From the NCBI RefSeq assembly GCF_026262505.1, contig NC_067204.1, forward strand, positions 2,761,797-2,825,796: a DNA stretch of 64,000 nt. Direction: 5' to 3'. Position numbers and translations under genes: made by a program. Under the pieces are notes generated by a model. The model had not been told where the DNA came from. It did no database searches and saw nothing but the letters and a program-made list of their open reading frames with translations. Shown here in pieces: positions 10,775 through 21,151 of the stretch (the first letter of the stretch is position 1; each line of letters starts with the position of its first letter). The stretch comes from Trichomonas vaginalis G3 (lineage: Eukaryota > Parabasalia > Trichomonadida > Trichomonadidae).

Positions 10775-10965
10775 TTTCATAGAGTTTTGGCGACTAAGGT
10801 TTCTTACCTACTCGCTGTTCTTCACTGTTTTCATAGAGTTTTGGCGACTAAGGTTTCTTACCTACTCGCTGTTCTTCACTGTTTTCAGAAAAAAGTCGGT
10901 CTCGCTGTTCTTCACTGTTTTCATACGGAATCTCTACCCTCGGTTCTCCGAGGGAAGCAATCTTA
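10775..10965. repeat. 53-bp tandem repeat plus hairpin upstream of KilA-N gene
   Basis: Two units of 53 bp (from 10775 and 10828) plus a shorter third contain TTTTGGCGACTAAGG and CGCTGTTCTTCACTG. They are followed at about 10932-10960 by CCCTCGG-loop-CCGAGGG, a hairpin also present in the KilA-N coding sequence and at 59345-59365. An inverted counterpart of the whole block occurs near 59380-59440 in element B. Confidence 0.7.
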
Positions 10966-10985
10966 TGCCATTTTACTCAGAATTT

Positions 10986-11060
10986 TGTGCTGAATTCAGC
11001 AAAAATATATTTTAGGTGAAGAGGTGCGATCTCACCTGTTTTTTCACCTGTTTTTTTCAC
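10986..11060. repeat. Palindrome block (GCTGAATTCAGC and GGTGCGATCTCACC types)
   Basis: Contains the perfect palindrome GCTGAATTCAGC and the near-palindrome GGTGCGATCTCACC, followed by repeated TTTTTTCACCTG. Variants with GGTTAGATCTAACC occur many times in element B (for example 55530, 55828, 56490, 58850) and GGTGAGATCTCACC occurs in element C (61275). The placement at gene ends suggests terminators or recombination sites; neither is shown. Confidence 0.55.
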
Positions 11061-11081
11061 AAGCGTTTTACATGGTAAACG

Positions 11082-11520
11082 TTATTTTTACATTATGACA
11101 CGAAGTGAAGGTTTGCACTTCGTCAAAAATTAGCGTTATTTTTACATTATGACACGAAGTGAAGATTTGCACTTCGTCAAATTTTAGCGTTATTTTTACA
11201 TTATGACACGAAGTGAAGATTTGCACTTCGTCAAATTTTAGCGTTATTTTTACATTATGACACGAAGTGAAGATTTGCACTTCGTCAAAAATTAGCGTTA
11301 TTTTTACATTATGACACGAAGTGAAGGTTTGCACTTCGTCAAAAATTAGCGTTATTTTTACATTATGACACGAAGTGAAGATTTGCACTTCGTCAAATTT
11401 TAGCGTTATTTTTACATTATGACACGAAGTGAAGATTTGCACTTCGTCAAATTTTAGCGTTATTTTTACATTATGACACGAAGTGAAGATTTGCACTTCG
11501 TCAAATTTTAGCGTTATTTT
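11082..11520. repeat. Eight-copy 54-bp tandem array with palindromic core
   Basis: Units start at 11101 and recur every 54 bp through 11479. Each holds CGAAGTG, a 7-base loop, then CACTTCG, followed by AATTAGCGTT or TTTTAGCGTT and TTTTACATTATGACA. The units differ mainly at two positions (GGTTT/GATTT and AAAAT/TTTTA), which come in a mixed order suggesting unequal exchange. Because 54 is divisible by three, a long minus-strand ORF runs through it, but its protein is a pure repeat and I do not call a gene. Confidence 0.85.
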
Positions 11521-11554
11521 TTCTATCTTTCACAAAAGACCAAAAATAAACGCT

Positions 11555-12886
11555 TTACATGTATTTTTCAGCAACTTCGTCAAATAATTTTATAGCTTTA
11601 TCTATCTCATCTACTTCAAACGTTTCTTTACCTTTTATGGGAGCACCATACATTTTCTCAAACTTTTCGAGTAGTTCTGTTTCAGCAGCTCTCATATCAT
11701 TAACTAACACAACCTTGACTCTATTGACTGTACTGTCATATCTTAGAGTTATATTATATGTCCTTCCTATCTTATATCTTTTTGTGTTGAAGTCCTTCGG
11801 TTTCTGAACGATGTAAAGTAAGCCTTCACTGCAACGTTCCGTATCGAATGAACCATATGTTATGAAGTTATATCCAACAACTGGGTCAATCCATAACAAA
11901 ACTATTGGTATAAGACTTTTGTCTATAAGATATGCTGCAGTTCCATAGAATTTTACTGATATCATAAGCTCAGGATTTCTTGTCAAAATTTTCTGAGTTG
12001 AAGCATTTATAACCCAGTGGTTTGTTTTCTTTCCAAATGGAGATAAAATGTCTGACAAAGAATATTTGTTGTATTTCTTTGAGTATCTTACGTTTAAATC
12101 ACCTATTCTAACCACTTTGGTGTCATTGTCTATCTTTCTAACTGTTTCAAACTCAATGTTTGACATCTCTGTCTTTAAGTCAGCATAGTCGTTTCTCATA
12201 CGTTCTATCTCTTTGACGGAGTAGTTATATTTCCTCATTGCCGCTTTACATTTTGAACATTGCGGGTTCATTTTTGCGTTATATTCTGAAACCTTACCTG
12301 CTAAAACAACTAAGGCGTCAATGGTTTTCTTTAACTCAAAAGTTGCTGGTTTTATCTGTTTGTTCCATATTTTACATCTTCTATCTTTATCTCTTATCTG
12401 CCATACACATTCTGCAACTAACGAAACAAAGTTGTCGTAGGTCTTAAATTCTTCAGATTTATATATGTCAGAAACATTCTTATATACCATGTCGCAATCT
12501 TTGTCCATAACCTTATGGTTGCAATGAAATCCAAGGAATTCATAGTTTACCTTTCGTATGAACTTCTTTATTTCTACTGAGTCAGTTGCTTTGACTTCAA
12601 TTTCATCGAATTCAGGAATGGTTAGTTTTTGTTGCTGAATTTCAGGCAATTTAGGCAAATGGTCAATAATGTCCTGCATTTCATAAAGATACTGTTCATT
12701 TGTTTCATCTTTCGCACTACAGTCTAAATTACATGTTAAAAGTTCTTGCTTTATCTTCTGGATTTCTGTTTCAAAAGTATATGAAGAAGGAATGAAGCTT
12801 TTCATCTCTACTAACATTGACGTAGGATTCATAACTAACGAGTTTGGTGCTGTTGTTTGAATTGTTGTTGTGCCGATTGTTGACAT
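11555..12886 (-). CDS. KilA-N plus GIY-YIG (T5orf172/MUG113-like) protein
   Basis: 443 residues from the ATG at 12886 (MSTIGTTTIQ); the frame extends further but the upstream part is untranslated-like. Residues about 1-240 are a conserved helical N-terminal region with a CXXC pair (CSKCKAAM). From about 245 a KilA-N domain follows (YSLSDILSPFGK, LIPIVLLWIDP). The C-terminal 110 residues show GLLYIVQK, KRYKIGRTYN and RAAETELLEKF, the pattern of the T5orf172/Bro-associated GIY-YIG nuclease-like domain. Likely a DNA-binding and possibly DNA-nicking regulator. Whole in element A; in B the parts are split and recombined (56623-57233 and 57878-58816). Confidence 0.75.
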   Translation of the reverse strand: MSTIGTTTIQTTAPNSLVMNPTSMLVEMKSFIPSSYTFETEIQKIKQELLTCNLDCSAKDETNEQYLYEMQDIIDHLPKLPEIQQQKLTIPEFDEIEVKATDSVEIKKFIRKVNYEFLGFHCNHKVMDKDCDMVYKNVSDIYKSEEFKTYDNFVSLVAECVWQIRDKDRRCKIWNKQIKPATFELKKTIDALVVLAGKVSEYNAKMNPQCSKCKAAMRKYNYSVKEIERMRNDYADLKTEMSNIEFETVRKIDNDTKVVRIGDLNVRYSKKYNKYSLSDILSPFGKKTNHWVINASTQKILTRNPELMISVKFYGTAAYLIDKSLIPIVLLWIDPVVGYNFITYGSFDTERCSEGLLYIVQKPKDFNTKRYKIGRTYNITLRYDSTVNRVKVVLVNDMRAAETELLEKFEKMYGAPIKGKETFEVDEIDKAIKLFDEVAEKYM

Positions 12887-12957
12887 TTTTATTTTTTTAT
12901 ACAAAATAAAAAAAATAAAAAAAATAAAACTAACTTTATTTTTTATTTCGGGAAAAT

Positions 12958-13170
12958 TCATGAAAATTCAAGAGGTTAGAAAACATGTGAAAAAACATTT
13001 ACGAAGAAGTCTTGACAAAACATTTACGCTCATTACGATGAAGAAGTCTTGACAAAACATGTACGATGAAGTCATGACAAAACATTTACGAAGAAGTCTT
13101 GACAAAACATGTACGATGAAGTCATGACAAAACATATACGAAGAAGTCTTGACAAAACATTTACGATGAA
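12958..13170. repeat. 25-bp tandem repeats (TCTTGACAAAACATTTACG type)
   Basis: Degenerate 25-bp units combining CGAAGAAGTC or CGATGAAGTC with TTGACAAAACAT or ATGACAAAACAT. The same unit makes a regular nine-copy array at 55576-55800 and a short array at 59090-59220 in element B. There are no spacers between units, so this is not CRISPR. Confidence 0.75.
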
Positions 13171-13174
13171 ATCA

Positions 13175-13490
13175 TGACACTTTTTCATTAGATAACTGTT
13201 ATTTTTTGACGAAGTGAAGATTGACACTTCGTCAAAAAAATCCCTGAAATCATATCTAACATACAAAAAAATACAAAAAATGACACTTTTTCATTAGATA
13301 ACTGTTATTTTTTGACGAAGTGAAGATTGACACTTCGTCAAAAAAATCCCTGAAATCATATCTAACATACAAAAAAATACAAAAAATGACACTTTTTCAT
13401 TAGATAACTGTTATTTTTTGACGAAGTGAAGATTGACACTTCGTCAAAAAAATCCCTGAAATCATATCTAACATACAAAAAAATACAAAA
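13175..13490. repeat. Three-copy 106-bp array with GACGAAGTG palindrome
   Basis: Units begin at 13175, 13281 and 13387. Each has TGACACTTTTTCATTAG, then TTTTTTGACGAAGTG-loop-CACTTCGTCAAAAAA, then CCCTGAAATCATATCTAAC. The stem is 15 bp with an 8-base loop. The same core makes arrays at 55890-56140 and 57285-57735 in element B and is shared with the 54-bp array at 11082. Confidence 0.85.
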
Positions 13491-13587
13491 TAAAACTAAC
13501 TTTATTTTTTCTATCTTAAGGAAATTCATGAAAATTCAAGAGGTGAGAAAACGTGTTAGATCTAACATGCTACCCTAAAAGTATTTT

Positions 13588-14448
13588 TCAATACTTTTTC
13601 AGCACTTTTCCGTAGTTATATATGAAAGACAATTCGAGATAAAAGTCATAGTACAATGGAATAATATGTTGCACACCATTTGTTGTGAACCAAACTTGAA
13701 AGTCAGAGAAACTGTTACTAGGTGGTTCGTAGAATTTAGAAGCAAAGTCATAAAAGTCCTTACCAATACATAGAAAACTATTGTTGCTTGAACTGAAACT
13801 TGCATGACACATAACATTTTGAGGGTCAAACACGTTTCTATAAACTGTCAAATCTGCTGGTGGAAGTATAAATTGAAATGGACCATCTGGTGGTAATGGT
13901 TCGTTCTGGTTTAGTAACCGAAGAAATTGTGCCCAAGAACGTTTGTCTACTTTCCAAAATAAAAACTCTGTATCTCTTGGAGGGTTAATTTCAATCTTTT
14001 GAAATGAAACGGTGGAGTTCATCTTGTCATATTCTAGTTTCAGATAGTATGTTCCATTTAGTAAAGAGTCGTATTTTTCTTGAAATTCCCAATAATATTT
14101 GTTCATTTGAGTTTGAAAGTCATTTAGAGTTTTCTCAAGACTTTCGTCTGAACGAACTGTAAAGATTCTCATTTCGTCAAATTTGTCTATTAGACCATCA
14201 GAACCTTTATACTGCCCATGAAAATATACTGCGAACATAAATGCGTTAGTTCTATTTGAAAACAAAACTCTTCTAAATCCTATTGCCTTTGCATCTGAAG
14301 GACTTTGAAGCCAACGAATTGGATAGTCAAACCTGTATACTCGGGATGAAATTTCTTCATCTGAAATAGTCCTACCAGCATTTGTAAAGATATAGTCTAA
14401 CGGTTTTGTATCTGCTACTTTTGTTCTTTGTTTTTCAACCTGAAGCAT
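13588..14448 (-). CDS. 286-residue Polinton protein, paralogue of the 282-residue protein
   Basis: Whole gene from ATG at 14448, preceded by TTTTTACATATATTAA, the element-type promoter. The N-terminal segment KPLDYIFTN and the block RFDYPIRWLQSP..AIGFRR recur in the second gene of this family within each element (18722-19563 and 48538-49386), so each element carries a paralogous pair. The element B copy (53534-54394) differs at only one residue that I noticed. The composition is that of a soluble beta-rich protein with many aromatic residues. A virion surface or adaptor role near the fibre gene is inference; no family was recognised. Confidence 0.7.
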   Translation of the reverse strand: MLQVEKQRTKVADTKPLDYIFTNAGRTISDEEISSRVYRFDYPIRWLQSPSDAKAIGFRRVLFSNRTNAFMFAVYFHGQYKGSDGLIDKFDEMRIFTVRSDESLEKTLNDFQTQMNKYYWEFQEKYDSLLNGTYYLKLEYDKMNSTVSFQKIEINPPRDTEFLFWKVDKRSWAQFLRLLNQNEPLPPDGPFQFILPPADLTVYRNVFDPQNVMCHASFSSSNNSFLCIGKDFYDFASKFYEPPSNSFSDFQVWFTTNGVQHIIPLYYDFYLELSFIYNYGKVLKKY

Positions 14449-14602
14449 TTAATATATGTAAAAATATATTGTTTTAAAATGGTATGCCATTTCATATTTC
14501 TCATCTAACAAACAAGTTTCCCAACGGTCTTCTCCAACAAACTCAGCGTACATTTCAAATTCGAATAAAAAAATGTCACTTTTTAAAAAATAAATTTTTA
14601 CT

Positions 14603-14848
14603 TCATGCAATGTTTAACACATCGAAAGGCATGTCCATAAGACGTTCTTCTTCTAACCTCTCTAGTCTGTTTGGATAATTTGCACGTGCTGTTTCCAAAT
14701 CCATTTCGTAGGTCAGACCAGCCAGTTTGTCATAGACTTTTATGGGTCTTCCCTTCCTATATTTAAACTTCTTCGAAACTCTCCAACCATATCTTTGCAA
14801 CTCTGCTTTTATTCTAGCAGATTTTCTATCCATTCTATATGGGGGCAT
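14603..14848 (-). CDS. Small basic Polinton protein
   Basis: 81 residues starting MPPYRMDRKSARIKAEL, strongly basic in its first half (RVSKKFKYRKGRP) and acidic later. The basic part suggests nucleic-acid binding, perhaps a core protein. The promoter box TTTTTATAAAA stands directly before the ATG. The element B counterpart (53389-53481) is only a remnant. Confidence 0.55.
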   Translation of the reverse strand: MPPYRMDRKSARIKAELQRYGWRVSKKFKYRKGRPIKVYDKLAGLTYEMDLETARANYPNRLERLEEERLMDMPFDVLNIA

Positions 14849-14877
14849 TTTTATAAAATAAAAAAAATATTTTTTCT

Positions 14878-15463
14878 TTACTTTACATAACCGCCTGCTA
14901 CCATAAGTCTTTGACGCCAACCCATACCAGCTAATGAAGGTTGACTTGGTTTAGTTTCCAAACTAAACTTTGGTTTTGGTTTATCTTCAGTTTTTGTTTT
15001 TTCTTCTTCTATCGGTTTTTCGTCACTTTTCGGTTTCTCTGACTTTACTTCACTTGCAGGAACAGTTGTGTCGTCAACATCTTCATAAATATCATATGCC
15101 ATTTGTTTTTGTTTTCCTTTCAACTTTTTGTGTTTGTTGTAAAGTTTAGAATATTTCGACTCTAAGTCAATGAGATGTTCTATAATGAACTGTTGGTCAG
15201 TGAAGTAAACTTTTCCATCTGTTGTCTCGAAAGCTCCTTCAGACTTCAATATTTTATTTGTGAGAGTCTGTTTCTTTTTTGAGATACTAGCCGTTCCATT
15301 TTTATGAAAAGTGACTTTATAGTTAGGGTTTGTATTTCCAGACCTGGCACTTTCTATTATTGAATTTTTCTCTTCATCTGTAAGTTCTTTGACAGGTTTT
15401 GACAATGGTTCTGAACTTTTTGTTTGTGGTGTCAAATCTACCGTTTCAACTTTCTTCGGTCAT
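14878..15463 (-). pseudogene. Coiled-coil, Lys/Glu/Pro-rich Polinton protein gene, lightly broken
   Basis: Counterpart of the whole 194-residue gene at 52773-53357. It holds a helical centre (ESKYSKLYNKHKKLKGKQ), a low-complexity Glu/Lys/Pro tail and a conserved C-terminus ending GWRQRLMVAGGYVK, which may be a capsid-docking peptide by analogy with other virion proteins (inference). About one break near its beginning. Confidence 0.6.
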
Positions 15464-15482
15464 TTCATCTCAGTAAAAAAAT

Positions 15483-15636
15483 TTAGTTTGGTTTGTTTTC
15501 AACTGGTTGTTGTTGTTTTTTAAGTCGGTCTAAAACTTCCTGAGGTATAGGAAGAACTTGACAAAACACGTTGTGTAACTGCTGGAAGCCGACAAATCCA
15601 TCTTGAACCCATTTGTCTCAATGCTGTATTGTTCAT
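15483..15636 (-). pseudogene. Small Polinton protein gene, broken counterpart of 52601-52753
   Basis: Matches the 50-residue gene of element B almost base for base and keeps the same place in the gene order, between the coiled-coil gene and the amphipathic 133-residue gene. About one break. No family recognised. Confidence 0.5.
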
Positions 15637-15655
15637 TTCATCTCAGTAAAAAACT

Positions 15656-16057
15656 TTACATTCCCCACGTTTGAGGCGGTTGAGGTTGGTTATTGTTTAC
15701 CCATTGTTGTGCATGGTTATATCCTCTGTTAAAGAATCTTTCACCTTGGTCCATATAGTGTCCTGCTTGGTTATAGTAGTCATTTGCTTTGTTATAATAG
15801 TTTCCTGCTTGTCTTCCTACATTGTCCATCCATCCTTGAACTTTTCCTCTTGTTTCAGGATTTGGAATAAGATTTGTTGCATCTCGTGCTACATCCCAAC
15901 CTTTCTGTACAGTTTGTATAATAGGTTGTGCTTTCTCTTTAAGTATACCTAATGTACTCAAAATCTTCCTTCCAACTCCAAATACACCTCTGGCTATTGT
16001 TCCCACTGCGGGCAAAAATCTGGATGCAACTCCTGCTAATGCGCCAAATAAACCCAT
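15656..16057 (-). CDS. Amphipathic 133-residue Polinton protein
   Basis: Identical in protein sequence to the element B gene at 52180-52581. The N-terminal 35 residues (MGLFGALAGVASRFLPAVG...) form a Gly/Ala-rich amphipathic or membrane-inserting helix; the C-terminal half is Asn/Tyr/Gln-rich with repeated YYN motifs. The layout recalls minor virion proteins that disrupt membranes, such as adenovirus pVI, but this is analogy only. It is divergent from the integrase gene with 17 bp between start codons. Confidence 0.65.
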   Translation of the reverse strand: MGLFGALAGVASRFLPAVGTIARGVFGVGRKILSTLGILKEKAQPIIQTVQKGWDVARDATNLIPNPETRGKVQGWMDNVGRQAGNYYNKANDYYNQAGHYMDQGERFFNRGYNHAQQWVNNNQPQPPQTWGM

Positions 16058-16074
16058 TTCTTATAGGGTAAAAA

Positions 16075-17033
16075 ATGACGAATCCAAACAAGGACCCCCT
16101 ATGTTTCTAAAGCGACAAAGAAAGCACTCATGATAAAAATCTTTAGTTCAAACACCAAATGCTTGGTTTATGGATATCTTGGAAAACATTCCGAGGTATA
16201 GAGAAGATGGACCACCATACTGGCTAATATTTGTCGGTCAAAACACAAGATACTGTGAAGCCATACCATTATGGTCCAAAAATATTTTAGATGTGAAAAC
16301 TGCTTTGACAATATTCGTTGACAAATACCATCCAACAAAACTGACATCTGACTGTGAAAGTTCTTTCAAATCAGATGAATTAAAAACTATCTGCGTTCAA
16401 AAAATGTAAAACCAATATTTCATTGTCGACCAAAACCATTCTGCTCTTGGTGTCATTGACGGATGTATAAAAATGTTAAGAGACTTAAACCAACCACAAG
16501 GTGGTGAAGCAAATGAAATGTCATATGACGACAAATATAGACACTTCTCCATGGCAAAGATGAGACAAGTTTTAAATATTTACAATAGCCGTAAAAAAAA
16601 GGTTTGGGAAACCACTCCCCTGAAGAAATGAAAAACAACCCTGACTTAGAGAAAGACTATATATTTAATAATTTAGTCAAAAGAGACAAACAAGAAAGAA
16701 TGCCGGGCTTCAAACTTAAGAAAGGCGACAAAGTAAAAATAGAAATACCTAAACGCGACCCATATGAAAATACTATTGACTATGACAACAATGGGAACCC
16801 GACAGGTACTCACATTCGTGTTCGTAAAAATAGAAGAAAGTATACAAGAGAATATTATGAAGTTTTAGGCAAACATGCAAAATGTACACACTGCAAGCAG
16901 AAGATAAAACGACTATTGTCAGACCTCGTTTCAAACTTGTCAAAGTTCAAGGTGGTATACTTTCAAAAACAGTTCCTAACAAATATAAGACAACTCCTGA
17001 CGAATATGCTAAAGAAGTTGAAATGACGACTAA
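16075..17033 (+). pseudogene. Polinton rve-type integrase gene, broken
   Basis: Counterpart of the whole integrase at 51204-52163 in element B. The visible frames include WFMDILENI and LTSDCESSF, which hold the first two catalytic aspartates of the DDE fold, and the basic C-terminal region. A few breaks. It overlaps the 3' end of the fibre gene by a few bases, as in element B. Confidence 0.8.
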
Positions 17034-18703
17034 GCAATTCTATACCATGCGTAAACTGTCATGTAAGGTGGCATGTATTCTTTACCCAAGCCTGTTGGAT
17101 TTGTTTGTGAAAGTATGTGAATGATTTCCTCCTGGTTCAGTTGGTCGAAAAGTCTTTTTTGCTGAATGGTTATAATCTGGAGATAAAACGTCATTGCCAG
17201 CATAATATTCTGAGTTGTATAATGGATGGTCTCTTAATGAGTGACTATGGTCACCAGAAAAGTTTGTCGTTCCTGTATGAGTGTGCGGTGGAAGGTTTGC
17301 TTCAGTAATTTTCTTCGAACCTCCTGTTTCCTTTGAAGAGTTTGCACAATACAAAAACCTGTCGACTATTTGTTCCCATGCACCAACACCAAACATTACT
17401 TGAGGACCTCTTGCATCCATAGATGTATAAATAGAACCTACTGGGTTCATTAAATCAACATATGAGATATTATAGGATTGTCTCTTTTGAACTTAAAATA
17501 TAGTGCAACTATTTCAGGTTTCTTCTGGTTTGTGTAAGAATATTTTTTATAATATAATCTTATGTTTTCAGGGTAGGTAAAATCTTGACTATTAATATTA
17601 TTTCTGTCATCTATATAATAGTATACTATTCTCGTTTTTTCTATTGCATTATATCTTTTATATCTATAATAATCTAAATATAATGTTTGCTTTTGTTCAT
17701 CTGCATGTAGTGTTCCTTCGTCATCTACATAGTCATAATAATATGGTGCTGGAGCTGGGTCAGGCAATGTCATATTCTGCCATTTCATAAACTCGGAAAT
17801 ATTTCTTTTGTTCGTCTCCATATAAGTTTAAGTAGCAGTTGTTGTCTAATGGAACTTTAACTTGTGTACCATCATTCTTTATATAGCTTACATACATTTC
17901 ATTGTTATTTTTCGGAATGAGTTTACACCGTGTACCATTTTTTAAGGAATGTACAAACTCCCATCTAAAATATTTATTTTCTTCATTGACAGAAAAGTCA
18001 CCAACAATAGTTTCAATATTTTTTGTTGTTCCTATCAAACTTTGGTATATTTCATTGACATATGTTTTATCTGCTTTCTTCTCAAGGCTAACGTTTAAGT
18101 CTGTTATTTCAGAAGATGTATGTGTATGTCCAACGGCACTTTTCCTGTTTAAGGTTTCTTGTAAGTTTGTAATATTTGCAATGGTATGTGTATGTCCAAC
18201 GGCACTTTTCCTGTTTAAGGTTTCTTTGTAAGTCTGTTATTTCAGATATTTAGAATGTGTATAGTCTTTTTAGAATATTCGTTTTCAGCTCTTGTCACTT
18301 CACTTGACATTTTATTGTCAACATATGTTTTGTCTGCTAGTTCAGGATGAGTATGTTCTTTTGTTGCATAAGCATTGTTAGCTCTTTCTTCTTCTTTGCT
18401 ATTGCATCGTCTACATATTCTTTGTCAGCTTTGTTGTCAACATCTGTTTTCAAAAGAAGTTCATTTATAGGTTTCTCGTTTAAAGTTCCTTTTGTTGGAT
18501 TTATACAGACAGTATTGTTCTTCTTGTCTTGAAACAGAAAACTCATCTGTCATTGGGTTTAATGTCAGTTTTAAGTTTCCTTCTTTCAATGACTCAGATA
18601 TCTTAGAGTAGTTTGAAAAGTTGTTGTGTTCTTATTTAGAGCTTGCATAATGAGTTGTTCGGTTGTGTTGTATTTCTCTTATGGAAGCAATATCTTTCGA
18701 CAT
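17030..18703 (-). pseudogene. Phage-like fibre gene of Polinton A, broken
   Basis: Counterpart of the fibre gene at 49405-51207, with the same His-rich tip and with fewer copies of the internal 66-bp repeat. It is divergent from the 282-residue-type gene with 18 bp between start codons. About five or more breaks. See the element B entry for domains. Confidence 0.7.
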
Positions 18704-18721
18704 TTTTATTCTAGATAAAAT

Positions 18722-19563
18722 ATGCTTTCAATAGAAAAAGAAAATTCAAGAGTTGCTAAAAAACCATTAGATGAACTTTTTACTAATGTCGGTCAAAAGT
18801 TTGAGACAGATACCGTAAAAGCATGAAGGCTATCGTTTTGACTACCCATTAAGATGGCTAAGAGACCCATCTGTCACAAAAGCTATTGGCTTTCGTAGAA
18901 TGAAGTTCATTTCAGAAGCCATACATGGTTTCCATTTACGGTCGGTTTTGAAGTTCGATACTATAACAAAGAAAAACGTATGTATGAGAAATTTGAACAG
19001 GGAAAACTTTTACAAGTTAGTTTGCTTGTAAACTTAGAAACAAAACTCTTCAAGCTTTCAAGAAAAAATAAACGATATCTATATCGAATATGCAAACCAG
19101 TATAACATTGACGAGGGAGAGTACCATCTCGATATTATTTATGACAGAAAAAATGCAACTGTTAAAATCAATAGAATAGAAGACCTTGGAGAAAACGTTT
19201 ATATTTCTACAAAATAACAACTTGGCATGGTATAGATTTATGAGGATGTTAAATCAGCCTTCAGCATATCCAGTACACCCAGACTTTTATGAAGTCGAAA
19301 ACCCTAATGGAACATATGAAAATGTTTTCGACCAAGATGCTATTATTGTTCATGCTTCATTTTCTGGCGCCCAAAACTCTTTCTTATGCTTGGCAAATGA
19401 CTTTTACGAAAAACCTACAAGTTATACGAACCACCAAGTGGAAGTATTTCAGACTTTCAAGTATGGTTTACTACAGATGGAAGAAAAAGAATAATTCCAT
19501 TATACCATGCGTTTTACTTAGAACTTAGTTTCATATACAACTACTATCGAACGGTAAAAAATA
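18722..19563 (+). pseudogene. 282-residue-type Polinton protein gene, broken
   Basis: Counterpart of 48538-49386, beginning MLSIEKENSRVA. It is the second member of the paralogous pair in element A (the first is at 13588-14448). A few breaks. Function unknown. Confidence 0.65.
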
Positions 19564-19569
19564 ATTTTT

Positions 19570-19813
19570 TAAATACCGGTTGTGGTGTTGGATTTGGTTG
19601 CCAACTAGACTGTGGTGCAAGGTTCAGGCTGTTGTATAACAGGAGCTTGTTCTTCTGGTTCAGGGTCTTTAGGTATAATACCAACGAACTGACCTACTCT
19701 TTTACCAATATTTTGACTCCGTTCCAAATTCCTCTTCCTACGGTTTTTATTCCATTCCATATACCTCTTCCAACATTTCGAAAGAAGTTTCCTATCTTAC
19801 TGAAGAAACCCAT
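19570..19813 (-). pseudogene. Amphipathic 80-residue Polinton protein gene, broken
   Basis: Counterpart of 48291-48533 with the same GRGIWNG-type amphipathic repeat and Pro/Gln-rich tail. Lightly broken. The start follows TTTTTTACATATAGTTAAA, an element-type promoter. Confidence 0.55.
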
Positions 19814-19833
19814 TTTAACTATATGTAAAAAAT

Positions 19834-20196
19834 CTAATGTCCGCCTAGTCTCTTACGTTTCCTGTTGAGTTCCATAGCATTCTTTAACTGGAGCTCATAC
19901 ATTCTGTTTCTCCTCTGGTAGAAAACATATTCTGGGTCAACTCCTGTGTTCGCGTCATCTGCATAAAGTTGTTTATATCCACTTCAGGGTTTGTATAAAA
20001 CTCTTTCCATCTCATATTTGCATACCATGGTGGCAAACCTAACGCAGCGTCATTTGACATGGCAGTTTTGCATTTGTACATCTGTTGGCACTTGACCATA
20101 GTTTGCCATTGCAGTTGTATTCTAACTTCATTTGGAATATTCTCTGGGTTTGGTTGTCCAGGTTTGCTGTGCATTCGCTAAGTTCTGTGCGTCCAT
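19834..20196 (-). pseudogene. 120-residue Polinton protein gene, broken
   Basis: Counterpart of the whole gene at 47910-48272. Same position between the methyltransferase/small membrane genes and the amphipathic gene. About two breaks. Function unknown. Confidence 0.55.
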
Positions 20197-20219
20197 TTAA
20201 TATTAGATAAAAATATCTC

Positions 20220-20350
20220 TTACGAGTACATATACTGGACATTTCAGGCATTGGTTCATCTTCATATTCTCTGTACTTTTCTGCCACGTCAAATAAATAA
20301 ATGACACAATGGAAAAAACCTAAAACAAGTAGTCCTATTTCAAACCACAT
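20220..20350 (-). pseudogene. Small membrane protein gene, broken counterpart of 47755-47886
   Basis: Starts MWFEIGLLVLGFFHCVIYLF, a single hydrophobic helix, and overlaps the end of the methyltransferase gene, as in element B. About one break. Confidence 0.5.
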
Positions 20351-21151
20351 TTACTTACTAATAAAATTTCGTTATTGTGACACTTTCTCCGGTTTTATAG
20401 GACCTCTCTCATATTCTATCTTGTCATATCTAAACTCATAGTCATGTATGTCTTCTAACCATCTCATAACGGTTTCCAAACCACTTTTATCGGATGTAAA
20501 GTAAAAGCATGGATGGTTATGTAAAACGTCTAAAGTTTCTAAGAGTCTCTCAAAGTCCAGTCTACTTGGTATTGAAAATCCCATGTGTTATAGAACGGCG
20601 GGTCCACTATAAAGAAAACATTTTCCTTGTCTTATATTTTTCATACAAACTCTGTCCAACGACATCTCAAAACTCTATACCCTCAATATATTTTTCTATG
20701 TCCTCTTTGAAAACATTTGTATAGTTAAGATATAAAACTTTTGACATAAGTGTTTCAATGTCATGAACTCTTATAGAACCACTATATAATAGTCTAGCAG
20801 ATATACTATCCCAGTCTATATATTCTGCTTTTTCAAAACCTCTCTCACAATATTTTTCTTATCTAATGGTATACGTTCCATCTTACCTATCTGAATCTTT
20901 TCTTTTAACTCACTCAATATTTTGTTAGTGTCTGGAATATGTTTGAGACGGTCCATATAGTTGTCGAAGTCATTGCATATAATCTTTGAGTTCTGGGAAT
21001 ATTATATGGCACAAATGGGATATATAGAAACTTCCACCGAACAATCTACAAATGTTAGACCATTCGGTAGTTTCTTAAGTTCTCTCAATATAATATCTTT
21101 ACATTTACTCTTATTTCCAAAGAACGGTAACGGTGGTTTTGTAAAATTCAT
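20335..21151 (-). pseudogene. Dam-type adenine methyltransferase gene of Polinton A, broken
   Basis: Counterpart of the whole gene at 46952-47770, first gene inside the terminal repeat. Several breaks. See the element B copy for motifs. Confidence 0.75.

Noticed and set aside
11068-11496. 142-codon minus-strand ORF
   Set aside because: Its length is a by-product of a 54-bp tandem repeat; the product is eight copies of one 18-residue unit.
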